Source: Rhabdornis inornatus (Eukaryota; Chordata; Aves; Passeriformes; Rhabdornithidae). Taken from it: a DNA stretch of 64,000 nt. Below are positions 46,601 to 59,292 of this stretch, in pieces. Each line of letters begins with the position of its first letter. Within the stretch, counting starts at the first letter, position 1. Where the stretch lies: positions 374,039-438,038 of the forward strand of contig VWZS01010874.1 of NCBI GenBank assembly GCA_013397075.1. Direction: 5' to 3'. The notes under the pieces were generated by a model, which worked only from the letters and a program-made list of their open reading frames with translations, made no database searches and had not been told where the DNA came from. A program made the translations under genes and the position numbers.

Positions 46601-49300
46601 TAGGGGAATAACTGTGATTTAGTGTCTTATCTGGAGTTAGGTTTTCTAATAAGAAGAAATTCAGGGTGTTTTTAGTGATCAGATTTTAAAAGGTAGCTAG
46701 GTGCTTGACTCCCTGGTGCAATCAAGCCTGAACCCTTCAAAAAGCCTTAATTTATGCTTTTGCCATATGCAAATCGTTGTGCGTTCACAGAAGTCAGTGG
46801 ACCTGTGCCAGCCCATGTGGGCTTGGCTGTCAGAGTGGATAGTTAGCTGTAAAACAAACTTCACTGTCTGGGCCGTGAGAACTTATCAAAAGTTTTGGGA
46901 ACATGGTATGACAATATGGTCCTCAGTGAAGATACTACATCTGTAGTGGGAGAAAAAGTCAGATATTTGCCCAAATTTTCTCATACTTTCATCTGTAGAA
47001 GAAAAAAAGGACCTCAAAATAATAGTGAAGATGTTTGCAGGATGATCTTAAGGGCTTTATAATGAGAAGCAACAATAACAAAAGTTACATATATTACAGA
47101 ACTATGTTATGTATGAGATATATTTCCACTGAATCCTAACATGGCAAAAATATCCTTGTTTCTTACAGACGTGTACTGGCAGCAATTGCAAGTCTGTTTG
47201 TGTTTATAACGTGACACCAAAAATATTCCCCTTTTTCTCTCAATTACAAAACCTTAGCTATTCCTACCTTCTCTTATAAGGGTGTGCAGATTCTTGGAGT
47301 AGATGAGAGTTCAGATAATTACAGTTCTCAACTTGAAGACCATCAGTTCCCTGGCAAGGCTCACAGACCCTTTCAGCCAGCAAGGATCCAATCTCTCTGA
47401 CCAGCAGTGCTGTGTCTGATGTTGTGCAAGAAGCACAGGTAGGTTTTTTTTTGCAAGGAAGGATATTACAGTGCAAAAAGGACAGACATTCTATTACCAT
47501 GCAAAAAGCACAGACATGCTCTGGTTTGACAAGAGAGAAAGTGATGAGCCTCTGTGTGCCTGGGGGTCTGACTTTTCTCCTGTGTTTGGACAATACAGAT
47601 CTGATTTCACTGGAGCATCTAGCAGCTGCTGTGAAGCAAATCACAGAAATGTAAAATGCAGCCTCAGCAGCATAACAGTGCATCCCCTTCTTATGCCAGT
47701 CACAGCCACAGACCACAGTGTTTGGGTGTTCAGAGTTAAATGAGAAAAGACTTTGAAATGGGGAATTCTGCACATAAGGGGAGTTGTTTATCCCTGATAC
47801 AACTACATCCAGGTGATTGAAATGTATCATTATATTTCAATCTGAAATTTGTGTCTGGAAATAGGCTTTTGCATTCTTGCCTTGCCAGGCTGCCTGCTTC
47901 TGTTCTGTTCTATCCCATGCAAAAGCACTTCAGTTCATTAAATAAATAACTACCTGCAGCTCTCTCTGCTCCCCCTGACCCCAGATATTGTCATGTTTTC
48001 TGCAGTGATTTTAAATAAATGCTTGCTCTGCTTTCCACATGTGCCTCTGTGTCCTGAGTGCTGGTGGCAGGTATGTTAGGTAGGATGAGAACCAGGTGTT
48101 CCCTCACAATTATTTTCTTATTTGCAGACACGAGGACTGCAACATCTGCTGGAGCCGTGTGACAGTGATTTACCTGCTGCTGCCAGTGATTTACCTCTCT
48201 GCTTGTGGGGGCTGAGCTGCTTGTGTACTTTGGTTTGCTATCAGAGCATTTGGAGGCCCTGCTCTGTCATTTTGGTGAGGACCAGACAGCTCTAAGCTTC
48301 TTCCAGAGTCTAAATCTATTGCAATGACTTAGCTGATGAGGTTTCCAAGAGGTTTTTTTTTTGCCTGTGGTCCAAAGATGCAACTTCCAACCGATTCACA
48401 TTCCCACTGTAGGGATGCATCTCAGCCTGAGACAATTGTCTCACCAAGGTACAGCAACATTCTTGTGTGGAGCTTTTTACTTCACTAAAAAGATGTTCCC
48501 ACAGGAAAATTTTGTGAATTTCTGTAGCAACATATTATTTCTTTGAAAGTGTTAGTGTTATAATGGCACCAGGATAAAATATCACAAAGCTTAGTGAGCT
48601 GGATCTTGATGAAGGGCAGAAAGTATTTTTAGTCTCACTGCTGTATATATGAGCAAATGTCTGGATACAATTCCAACCTGCTGGCTGTTCCCTTGACACC
48701 TTAACTGAGGGAAATACAATTCTTGCTCACTGTGCTCCTACAGATGCATGGTGTGTGGCTGGGGACTGGTGTAATTGCAATGGATTGGATTTTAAATGCA
48801 TGGGGTTTTGGCAGGGAAGCAGCAGCACAAGGAATTAATTTTTTAGTGCTCTTGCTCTGTTTCACTCTGCCACGTTTTTTGACTGTACCCACTTTGGAGC
48901 AAGTGGGCTTTAATTCAGTTTTTCTCATATTTTCTAAAGTATTTCTTTAAAAAAAACAACTCCAAAAGCCAAAACTAAACTGCCATATACAGCAAAGTTT
49001 CCTATTAGGCTGAACCAGTTCTGATAAAATGACCTGTCTTTCAAAGTCTGCAGGCTAATTTTCTATATTTTTTTTTCACCTGACACATTTCTACTTACAC
49101 AGCTAAGTAAGCACAGATTGTCAGGTGAAGAAGATTTTTTTTCCTGCAAGTAAGGATGGGGGTCCAGGAAGGTGAAACCTCTGCTGACAGTGGAAGTTTC
49201 TTCCAGAGATCAAGACTGAGAGGAAAAGAGCAGAGAGCCTATAGAAATGCAGGACAGATTTAGTTAAAAATATAGTCTAAGGGAAAATATATAGGGTGCG
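40690..49300. other. Intergenic, no gene recognised
   Basis: No supported gene is present. The longest open frame (188 residues, minus strand, 47264-47830) lacks similarity to any family I know. A T-rich tract lies at about 45559-45582. Low-copy, AT-rich sequence with TAAT words fills about 45.4-46.4 kb. Confidence 0.55.
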
Positions 49301-49303
49301 GAT

Positions 49304-49360
49304 TTTGTTTGTTTGTTTGTTTGTTTGTTTGTTTGTTTTTTGGTTTTGGTTTTGGTTTTT
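49304..49360. repeat. (GTTT)n microsatellite passing into GGTTTT repeats
   Basis: About nine uninterrupted TTTG units are followed by three GGTTTT-like units. The open frame over it is repeat-derived. Length polymorphism is expected. Confidence 0.95.
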
Positions 49361-49369
49361 TATTAAGCT

Positions 49370-52300
49370 TTTTCCATGAGAAATTTTTAGGGTTGTGGTT
49401 TTTATGTTTTACTAAGAGCATGGAAAGGTTGTTCACCCTTCAGACAAGAATTTCCAATTCTAGTTTTGTGCATGTGGCAAAATCTGGAAATATTTGTAGC
49501 AACTTTGGAGAGAAACAAGATCCCTTTTGCTGTGAATTCTCAGTGATTCAGGCTCTGGAGCTTTGTGCTCTAAGGTAACTCAGACTGTCATCCACATCTT
49601 TTTCCCCTTCCAAAGACCTTTGACCTGCCCAGGTTTGCCCAGTGTCCAGATCTCTTTCTTCAGGAAGGATAAATTAGGTCAGCTTGTAGAAGATGCTCAC
49701 AAATATTTCTTTGCTGTTCACACTCCCAGATCTTTTAATGAGTTAAATGAGTGTCAGTTTAAGATTAAATGTTGACTTATCACTAGAATATCCATTCTGG
49801 AACAATGTATAGGAATAATCTGTTTTTTTCCCTATAGAAATCCTGCCTTGAAAACAGGAGTCCCAGGATTTACAGGATTCTGGCCCTGCCCTTGGCCCTG
49901 TTAACCCAGTATGTGTCTTTATGATCAAAATTCAAATACAGTTGCACCAACTGTTAAAGAACTTGGACCCTACATTTGTAACTGATCTCAGCAGAGATGT
50001 CAATTGAATTAATATTACATTAGGTTACCCACAAGACTATGCTAGTACAGAGCTGATGCTCCAAGTCAAGCCTGGGCTTGTTGTCTGCTACCTGACAAAG
50101 CTGAAAAAAAGATTAATATTAAATGTAAGGTAACTCCATTAACTCTTTCTTTCCCTGAAGGCATATTCAAATACTTTGAGTGCTGGGAGGCCTGCTTGCA
50201 GTCTCAGTGAGTATTTCACCACTGGATGTGTTAAAGCTGTTTGTGGAGCAGAGGCATCTGAAATCACTATTCACTTTGGGAAATTCTGATCTTAACTTGT
50301 TTATTACATTTCTCCCAAAGTTTCCTACAGTATTGAAAGCGAGGGGGAACAAAAGGAAAATATTTTTCTTCTGGGAACTTTAATACCAACTAATAAAAAG
50401 AAAGTTTCTTATAGCAGTGCAAGCGGAGAATAAGCAGAGTGTCAAGGACAACTGGGGGAGAAGAGGACTTCTTCCTCTGTAGTAGTTATAGTAATATCTC
50501 AAAATATTTGGGATTCCTGAGCCACCTGCTCCTGCTGGGGCTGGGAAGTTGTTCACCCACTGTACTGACTGCACAGGACCTTAGGGTAGCAACTCAAAAC
50601 AGAACATTTTCTTCTGTTGTCTGACAAGCAAAAGAACAACCAGTTCTCCCTTTGTAAATAACAGACTGTGGAGTTCAAATACATTTCTTGCTGACAAAAC
50701 CTTAGGTTTATGGGTCTGTTTTACAGCTGCTAATCTCAGAGATATCTGACTATGTGACATTGGTTCTCCCACTGGCCTGCAAGGCAAAAGAAAAGCTGGA
50801 AATAGTGTGTGAACATTTCTGGTTTAGAAGACAGGCAACAAACAAGGATATCTTGATTATTGTTTCCTTGATTATTAGACAGAAATGGAGAACTATTGTT
50901 ATGGTTCTTTTCCAAGATAATCTGGTTCCTATCACACTTTAGTCTTGTTTTGCAGCTCTGACTGAGGAGAGTTCAAAACCCTGTGAATCTTGGCCTCTGT
51001 GGTCTCTCTCCAACACAGTGACTAGTTGGATACAAGTTGCTGGGTTTTGTTTTTCTTCAATTTTCTGTACCATGATGAGCTCCCTTCTAGCTGTTTTGTC
51101 AACAGTGTATTTTTCTATAGGGATTTGCATGTTGATATGCTAATTGCCTTGATAAAATGTTTTATCGTTTGGATTCCACTCCAAAATGGCAGGAAAGTCT
51201 TCTCTCCTGCCAGGGGAACTTCCCATGCAAGATAGAAAATTCTTTTCAGGTGAGAAGATTTGATAAAGTCCCAGGATAATTCTTTATAATTTCTTTTGGA
51301 TACTGAATTTTTGCAACAAAGCAGTACAAATCCTTACTCTCTGCTGGACCAATGTCATAATGAGCTGAATGGCAGCTAATTTTGGTGTTTTCCTTTGAAA
51401 GGGCTAATACAAGTGACAGGCACAGTTACAAGGGACTCCAGCTTCAAAGTTACTTGAAATGTTTGGGTGAAGACTTCGATTTGCTTGTTAATTACTTTCC
51501 TGTTTTTTTATTGACCATGAAACAGTCAGTGCAAGTCTAGTGACTCATGGGTTCCTTCAAAAAGCTTCAGGCTCAGTTTCAGAGCTGTGTAGCAGTTTAC
51601 CTGGGTCTGTGCTTGTTGAATTTTTGGGGTTTCATGAGTTTTTGGAGGGGACTCAGAAGATTTCAAGTTCCCTCATCAGGTTGCAGCATATTTTCTGAAG
51701 AACATATTGATACCTGAAGGGATCCAAAGACCTTTTTCAAAGCTGCCTTCCAAGCAGTGCCAGGAAATCAAGAAGCTGCTTCAGGTCTGTCCAGCTGCGC
51801 TCTGACTATAATAGAGAGCTCTGGCTAGAAGTTGTATCCTAAGGAATAAAATCAAGGTTTTGTCAGTGTACCCCATGGTGTTACAGCTGCTGGCAGTACT
51901 TGGAGTTTCAAAAGTGAGAAACATATTCCACCTCTTTTCCTGACTGTGGGGGAAAGGCCAGTTTTTGAAAATGTGGTATTATTGGTGGGATATGGGAGCA
52001 TTTAAGGGCTGTAGAGATTATGGCCCATTTAGCAGATGCTGAGTATACAATCTATACCATGGAGATGTAAATCTAATTGAAACAAAGACAAGAGAAAATT
52101 TTATCTCCAGTCTAGAAGCTGAGGCACAAAGAAATGAAGCAATGTAAAAACTGCTGTTCCTCAAGTCTGTAACTTTGACCAAAAGAGCATCTTTTACTGC
52201 TTTGAGAGTCCTGTATGAGCTGGATTACTCACCTGGGTGTTTGTTGTCCATGTCCAGAGTAAACACATGGTGATATGGTGTACAGAGATGGCTGTATCCC

Positions 52301-55260
52301 ACACCACTCCTTCATGAGAAAGAAAAACCTGCAGCCTTTGCTAAATGGCAGGTCTGGATGGCACACAGAAAATTATGGAGCACATTGACTTGCAGCCAGG
52401 AAATTGCTCTTGCTAGGGGGCTCAGGGTTTGATTTATGGTGCCCCAGAGTCAGGGTTCCAAATTGTTATTGGCACAGGCTCCTGGGATGGGCTGGGGGTG
52501 GGGGAACAGTGCTCAAGAGCCAGAGGCACAGCAGAATGGTGGTGGGCACTCCCCTGGCCCACCCAGACAATCCCAGAGCATTCCCTCTCTCCTCCAGATA
52601 CTCCTGCACTGGGCTCTGCTGACAGCCCAGGAATGAATGGTGCAAGAAAGGACAAGGACTAAAAATAGAGTTGATGTGCCTCAAGTTTGGGTCCATTAAA
52701 GTAATCCTACACTCTGCAACTGGAGCTATGGGTCAATGAAAACAAATTGCAGTTCATTCCCCAAACAGAAAGATCAAGACACAGGAAGCTGCCGAATGCT
52801 GAAGGCGCTGGCCTTGACTTCACAACCTGGCCAATTTGTGTTGCCTGTGGGGCTGTACAGCTGTCAGGGAGAAAACAAATCTCATACAGAAGCTCCTCTT
52901 TTATATCATAATTTTTTTGTTGTTGTTGTTTGCTTGTTTGTTTGGTTTTTTTTGTTTGTTTTTGCCCCAGACTCTTTGTTTCTAGAGAAAAGCTGAAAAC
53001 TATTTTGCATATCCAAAAAACCAAAGGCAATGCTTGTGCTTGAAACTGTTTCTGTTAGGAACAATTACAAACAAATGAATTTGTGAATGCTGAAGCAAAT
53101 CCAGGGCAAAACCATCTGAAATGGGGAGGTTAGAAAAATACTGGATATTCCTGAGGTAAAACCAAGGAGGCTCTCTACAGACCAGACCACCAAAGTTTGC
53201 CTTTCTTCTCTGGTTGAGAAGGACCTTCACTTCATCGATGAGTGACATTAACAGGCTGATAGGTGCAGGGCAGGGTTTTCAAAGATAAACCTAATTTGTA
53301 AACAATCAACACCTTAGCAAGCTGTAAACAGCTGTCTGGACTTCTGGAAGATTTGCTGATGCTTGAAAGGCTAAGAAAATCAGTGTTTTCCTAAAACCTC
53401 CTTCATTAATTTGTGGCCTGGTATTCATTAGGACAACAAGCCTCGGGGGGCTACTTACAGCTTAGCTCCCCCCCTTCCCATCCCTTTTCAGGCCCGCATC
53501 CTGCTGGAAATTCCGTTTTTGGTATGTTCCCATCGAATGGGAGGTGAGGACCTAAAAGGAAAACAAACAGAAATCAGAACACCCAAAAAAAGAGTGGTTG
53601 GTCCCTGCTACCCTAAACAACAGATCATTTATCACCAGTGCTCCTAGGGCTCTCATCATTAAGTGGATTCCACAGTGATGCTTCTGCCCCATCCATGTCG
53701 GAAATCAAGGAAGACAAGACAAGGCTTGTCCTAAACTAGAGGGAATTTATGGAATTGCAGACCTGGTACCAGTGAGAGCAAGAGCTACACCCAGTACAGG
53801 AAATGCATCCTGGTGCTCAGAGTGGAGGAAGATAATAAAGTAATTGGGCAGGTAGCAGTCAGTCAACACCTGTGACTGATTAACACAGGCTCATTCCAGC
53901 AGGATTTTGAGAGCTGTTGGATAGATTTTGAAGTTGTGGTGGTAGTACAAGGTTGGTTATTATAAAGCACTATGAGAGAGGCTTGGCATGCTCAAAACCT
54001 CCCACAAAAGGTTGATTTAGTAAATTACAGAGCAAGGGGAGGCAGCTCTCTGTGTGCATGCTGAGAGAAAGAAAAAAAACAGACTGAAGAGAAATATGGG
54101 ATGGTTTGTTTTTCCAGCGTGTCTTAGGTAAACAGAAGTTTTTGCAATTAGATTTCTTCTTTCCAATCCATTAGGGTTAATGCAGTTTTAATTAGCACTT
54201 GATTTGCAGGCTATGAGGTATGGTTTAATGTGCCTTTTAGAGATTCCAAACCAAAGTACTGCAAGGAATTGAATGCAAATGAGAAAATTAAATTTTTTTC
54301 ATAGTCACTTTTTTTGTGGACGCTTTTCCCACCAGCTTCACTTTGTAGAAAAGTGATCCTAAAATAGAGATCTCAGATTTTTTTGTGGAAGAAATTTTCA
54401 GTGCAAAATGCAGCGCCAAATCCTTGGTTTTGTCTCTGCTCTCACACACCAGCCCTGTCTTCAGCAGGTGCATTTTTTGGTCTTATTGCTAAGGCCGCTT
54501 ATCTTGCCCTGTTGGCATTGAAGATAGACAGATCTGCAGTGGTGACCTTGTGCTTGTGTTGATTAATTCCCTAACTATGCCATAATTATCAACTTTGCAA
54601 CTGAATACTGGTTCACGGCCCAGGAGTTCCTTCTGAATACAAAATATGAGGAATTCAGCATTTGCAATGGGTAAGTTGGAAGTAATTTACACAGGTGGTT
54701 CTTATATTGCACCTGTCATTGTGGCATCCAGCTCCTGCACAGGAGTTTAAAGTGTTTCAAGCACATATAAACACAGACTGTCTCCTGCATTCCTTTTGTA
54801 CTTTGGAAATGCATGGAAATAACAATATCCAGGGGGAACGTTTAAAACAAAGCCAAGCCAAAAGCAGCTAAAGAGTGAAGAGATTGTCCTGAGTGGTTTT
54901 ATCTAATTCATGTTAAACAGAAAATATTTATTGGGCTAATATAGTCATAGTATGAATAATATAAAAACTAAAATGGGGAACTGTGTCCCAAATACATAAA
55001 AACACTGCCCTCAGGATGAAAGGCAGGTTGAATGCTGAATGTTGAAGTGTCAGCATTAATTCTGCAGCCCCGCAGTCTCCACCTGGGATTCGTAGGTAGC
55101 TCAGAACCTTGAAACCTCAGCATGTGAGGCTCACATTGTTCCTCCTTCCCCAACATAAAAACGATTCACAGGGAAAACCAAACAAAAATAAAAGAGTGTC
55201 AGCTTAATAAATCTTCAATCTTTCTGCATTAAAGGTCAGCACTGAGACCCTGAGCATCCT
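49370..55260. other. Intergenic, no gene recognised
   Basis: Only short frames without similarity are present. A GTT/GTTT-rich low-complexity tract lies at 52911-52963. No mobile element was recognised with confidence. Confidence 0.55.
52911..52963. repeat. GTT/GTTT-rich low-complexity tract
   Basis: T-rich sequence with irregular GTTGTTGTT, TTTGTTTG and TTTGG units. It is probably a degenerated poly(T) or microsatellite. Confidence 0.85.
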
Positions 55261-55280
55261 AAAGGCACCCTCGGGAGTGA

Positions 55281-55400
55281 GAGCCCTGCTCTGCTGGTCA
55301 CAGCACGGCGCTGAGAACGCCGAGCTCGGGGTTTCAATCCCCCTGTGTGCCACTCGGTGATCCTCCTGGGACCTTCCAACTCGGAATATTCTGTGATTTC
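55281..55400 (+). mobile_element. tRNA-Ile-derived SINE with CR1-type tail (TguSINE1-like)
   Basis: About 55285-55352 resembles a tRNA. It has a degenerate A box (CTGCTCTGCTGG, about 55287-55298), an Ile-like central part, and a B box GGTTTCAATCC at 55330-55340. A CR1-type 3' end follows at about 55356-55400 (TGATCCTCCTGGGACCTTCC, then AACTCGGAATATTCTGTGAT). A tRNA head joined to a CR1 tail is the layout I recall for the songbird SINE TguSINE1, which borrows CR1 machinery. The acceptor stem does not pair and the tail lacks a clear microsatellite, so it is an old, inactive copy and not a functional tRNA gene. Confidence 0.75.
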
Positions 55401-55559
55401 AGCGCAAATCCCGGAGATTTCCTGGCTGTGGCGGGATACGATCTGTGCCTTCAGCTCCGGCTGCTTGTCCGGGAGTTTGTCCCTGGAGAGGTGTGAGAGT
55501 GTCCCGGGATGTGGGGACAGCCCCAGACTCGGGGCTGGCAGGACTTGGCATCCCTGGGT

Positions 55560-55694
55560 GGGAGAAGAGGAAGGGGAAGGAGAAGGATAATGGGAAGGGG
55601 AAGAAGAGAGAAAAGGGGAAGGAGAGAGAAAAGGGGAAGGGGAGAGAAAATGAGAAGGAAAACGGGAAAAGGAAAAGGAGAAGGGGAGGGAAGG
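55560..55694 (+). repeat. Polypurine tract, 135 bp, 97% purine
   Basis: A run of GGGAAG/GGAGA-type units is broken by only four pyrimidines (55588, 55591, 55651, 55663). The many G3-G4 blocks could form G-quadruplex or triplex (H-DNA) structures. Open frames over it on both strands (Lys/Arg/Gly/Glu on +, Ser/Pro/Phe on -) come from the low complexity. Confidence 0.92.
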
Positions 55695-55723
55695 CCCCGG
55701 AGCGCCTGCACTACCCGCAGCTG

Positions 55724-55736
55724 CCACTAGATGGCG
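55724..55736 (+). promoter_or_regulatory. CTCF core motif
   Basis: CCACTAGATGGCG fits the CTCF core consensus CCASYAGRKGGCR at every position, and it is preceded by the typical GCTG flank. It lies 30 bp after the polypurine tract, inside a CpG-rich segment. The match is seen directly; binding is inferred from the known consensus. Confidence 0.65.
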
Positions 55737-55823
55737 TTTGGCCACCACGTCTGCCCGCCGCCCCTCAGCCTCTCCTGCCTCAGAACGGGCCCGGCCGCCG
55801 CTCCCCGCCTCGAAAAAACTCCT

Positions 55824-55831
55824 TATATATA
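55824..55831 (+). promoter_or_regulatory. TATA-like box downstream of the CpG-rich core
   Basis: TATATATA follows directly after GC-rich sequence and would place a start at about 55855. The run is short and embedded in an AT-rich stretch, so it may be coincidental. No convincing transcript structure was found downstream. Confidence 0.2.
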
Positions 55832-56179
55832 TGTTTTTAAAATTATATTTTCTACATGGATAGCGTGCAATTGAGCAGAGATGATGTTGTACTGACGGGT
55901 TGAAACAAAGCAAGGATTTGGGAGGCCTGGTTGCTGCGGTTCTCGGCCCTGTGCACCTCACGGTCGCCTCAGCATCGCTGGTGCCATGCCGGGATTTTTA
56001 CACCAAGAGAATTTCGGAGCGTCCTTTCCAGGATGGCGAGCATCATCTTTTGCTGGTGTAAGGCTTGTGTCACTTCGGAATGCTCCATGCTTCGATTTTT
56101 AAAAAAGCTTTACAGCTCAGTGCGGGTGCAGGAGAACGCTCAGCCCTGCCCCAGCCAGAGCACGTCAGGAACCCAAATG

Positions 56180-58760
56180 GGACAGACCTGATGCTGGAAG
56201 AAAAATGATAAATTCCAGCCAGGACACCCCTGGAAATACATCCAGGGCTTGTAAAATACAGTTTTTATCGTCTAGCTCTCCTTACTTAATGCTTCAGCTT
56301 CAAATAAGCATTTTGCTTTTTATTTTTGTTGTTGTCACTATAAAAGATGGACAGGACTCTGCCTGGAGCGGTCAGACCCTGATCTCTCCCACTTTAATTG
56401 GGTAGTTAGTTCTATCTTTTCTTTCCCAAATTATTTGCAAGAAATTGTGATTTAATCTACTCTGCACTTAAGAAATTTAATCAATCATTAGAAATAACTG
56501 CCGATGATAGGAAAATATGCTAATTCATGTTATTTTTGCAGACAAAGCACTGATATAAACAAAACATAATTAAACATGCCCTCTTTATACACTTCATAAA
56601 AAGCCACAGTCCTTGGGTATTATAAATCTAAACTTATTTCTCTGATCTCAGGGCATGAAATGTGTTCTGTGAATTGTCTTATTTCTTGTAGGAAAACACT
56701 GATAATATTTGCCTCGCAGGCAGCATAAAACACAAAATGTAAAATAAAAATAAGTTATTAATCAGACTAACGGGCAACTTAAATGGAAAGCTGTCTTCTA
56801 TGTCACATTAAAAATGATAATGAACAACATTTCACAAGGCAATATTACTAAAAAAAAAAAAATCCGTGTTACACACAGACTTCTCAACCCATATCAGTGC
56901 TGTAGTCTCCAGGAAGCAAACGAGAAGGACAAGTTTTGCAGTTGGTTACCATGGGTATGTTGCCTGAGGAGTAGCTGCATTTCCACATAGCCATACCTAA
57001 AACAGGTGTTGCTTTTTTATCTTCAGCTAACCAAGCCCCAGGCAGCAGTGATCTTGTTTTTCCAAATTTGCATCTTTGTAGAAACAAAGTTTTAGCTCAA
57101 TTAAATACCTGTCACAGGAGGGAGGGAAGAGTAGGGATATGTTGTGACGCATAAGAATATGTTGTGGTTTTGAAAATGGCCCGGTAAGAGCTATTTTTTT
57201 AATGATCTGTGGCAAAAACAATGCAAAAAGAAAAACCCTGCCCTGAGGGCAAGTGTGTTGCTCTTTGTTTCTCACTTGGGAACTAAGAAACATAATTTTG
57301 AATGAAGTTTGTTGTATAAAAATATAGGCGGTTCCCTGGCTCATCTTGTAGGCACCTGCAGGTTGCTTTTGATATTTTGTGACAGACATGGGCCAAACTC
57401 TGCTACCCTTTTCCAGCATAATTTGGATTGATGGTTGGATGGGGGGAAAATTCTTATTCTAGAAATGTTATTAAGGCTCTTGCTTTTCTTACCCAGTAAA
57501 AATAGATGGATTCTCTCATCTAACTAACCCTCTTGGGCAACCAGCTTGGGGCTGCCCTCTGGACAGGGTAGCAGGTGTGGATCTGGCAGATTATTTTGTG
57601 CACTATTTTTAGCCCTTTTAGACTTTTGCCACTAAAGTAATGAGCAGTCACTCGGGGGCTGAGCTGGGACTGCGCACAGGTGTGTCCCTGACATGGCAGC
57701 ACTTCCCTCTTGTATTTCTGCTGACTGCCTCATTGTCTCTGTGCCCAGCATATTCTTATTTTGGGGCTGGGATTGGAAAGCTGGAAGGGGCCTCTTTATA
57801 AAAAAACACCTTGGAAAATATGCCTGTAGGTGTATTCAGAGGCTCTGCCACCAGTGAAAATGTGCTTCTACTTCCTGTACACAAAAAGATAAAAGTTTAC
57901 TTTTTCTGTCTTGTGTATTTTTTGCAGGGGGTTTTGCATGACCGCTTTTGCTTATTGGGGTGTACATCCTTGCAAGAGAGGATCCTTTACACAAGTAATA
58001 ATTACCAGATTGCCAAAACAGCACTTAGACATAGTACTTTTCTGTAGCCAGAAGAAGAATCTTCTCTTTCCAGCTCACCCCAGAGATCTCAGTAAAATCC
58101 TAAAGCTGATACTTTCTGGAGTGTTCTCCAAATCTCTTTGTGTGACAGTCCAGCTATTCAGGTGCTTTTTCAGTTGTAATTGTACTTGAGTTCAAAGCCC
58201 GTGCAGATCAACAGGGCTTACTTCTTCAGACTGAAGGCTAACACTCAGGGCTAGATCTTCCCTGCAGCAGGGACTGGAACTCAGTTTTCTGACAGTTTCC
58301 GGCTCCCCATTTAGCTCTGTGTTTAGTTTTGATTTATTTACCTTCTCATCCCATTTCTGTCCAAGCTCAGCTCATTACATATAACAGTTTATGTACCCAT
58401 CCCCACCAGGGGGAATGGATAGCACCTCCAGCAGTGGAATTCCAGGGGCAGGTCTGTCTGCTGTACCCTGGCACACGGCTGAGATGCAGTGCCAAAAATC
58501 CAAGCTGAGTGCCAGGAACCATGCTATTATCAATGTACCAGGCTGGGGAAAAGGATGCAGGTCCAGAATGTGAGTATCAAGAGCATTTCTGTGCTACAAG
58601 ACAAATGACTAAACGTTTTTTTGGAGAAAGCTTTTGCAAAGCTGAGCATGGATTCTGAAATACCTCTCACCACTGCTGTGTTAATTCTTCAGTCTCTGCT
58701 ATCTTTGCATTGCCATATTTGAGGTTTCTTGGATGAAAGTGAATACCCGTGCCTTTGGGA
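56180..58760. other. Intergenic, no gene recognised
   Basis: The first part (about 56440-56780) is AT-rich, complex sequence with homeodomain- and forkhead-like words such as ATAAACAAAACATAATTAAA near 56555. A poly(A) run lies at 56851-56863. No gene or mobile element is recognised. Confidence 0.5.
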
Positions 58761-58766
58761 TGACCT

Positions 58767-58854
58767 GATCCATCTCTGACTCCAGTCAACAAATAAACAA
58801 TTCCTTGCCAGATCCATCTCTGACTCCAGTCACCAAGTAAACAATTCCTTGCCT
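58767..58854. repeat. 44-bp tandem duplication
   Basis: Two adjacent copies (58767-58810 and 58811-58854) both start GATCCATCTCTGACTCCAGT and differ at about three positions. It is a recent local duplication with no coding meaning. Confidence 0.95.
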
Positions 58855-59292
58855 CCACCAGCACATTGTGGTGGATATGAAAGAGCTAGTTCTATTTTAG
58901 AAGAAAGTATGTGAGGATGAGAGTAGCTTTTTGGGTGCTGGGTCTGTAAGTGAATGTTATGACAGCTATAAATTATGTATCTCAGGGTGATTGCTGATTT
59001 ACACAGCCCTTGAAGTGAGTTGTTCTGCACCCAATTGTGAGAGACAAAAATCTACATGCTATTTCAGAGACAAGGAATTATTGGTTTTGTTTCTAGTTGA
59101 AAAGCCAGGTGGGACTAGGATTGATAAAAAATTGTCCACTGAAACATTTTTTTAACTAGAATATAGTTTAATAATCCTCATTTTTAATTTTATTCAAATG
59201 ATGCATATTTTAATGAAAAAATGGGGTTTCCTAATTCCCCTCCTCATTTTAAAATCTGATTTTAGTTGTGAGATTTGAAACGTGGACTTTCC

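Larger units (their letters stand above)
55260..56170. promoter_or_regulatory. Orphan CpG-rich segment (possible promoter or boundary)
   Basis: Roughly 900 bp with several tens of CpG dinucleotides stand out from CpG-poor surroundings, 37 kb from the end of FAM204A. The segment contains the SINE, the polypurine tract, a CTCF-type site and a TATA-like run. No protein-coding frame here looks real. It may be the promoter of a non-coding transcript or a chromatin boundary. Confidence 0.5.

Noticed and set aside
47270..47455. Possible exon ending GAAGCACAG|GTAGGT on the + strand
   Set aside because: The donor-like site is acceptable but the frame stops well before it and no partner exon was seen.
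47264..47830. 188-residue minus-strand open frame
   Set aside because: No similarity to a known family, overlapping frames on the + strand, and no promoter, splice or poly(A) context.
55285..55352. Functional tRNA-Ile gene
   Set aside because: The acceptor stem does not pair, the A box is degenerate, and a CR1-like tail follows; better explained as a SINE head.
55236..55961. 241-residue minus-strand open frame
   Set aside because: It runs through the SINE and the complement of the polypurine tract, giving low-complexity Ser/Pro/Phe runs, and it has no recognisable domain.
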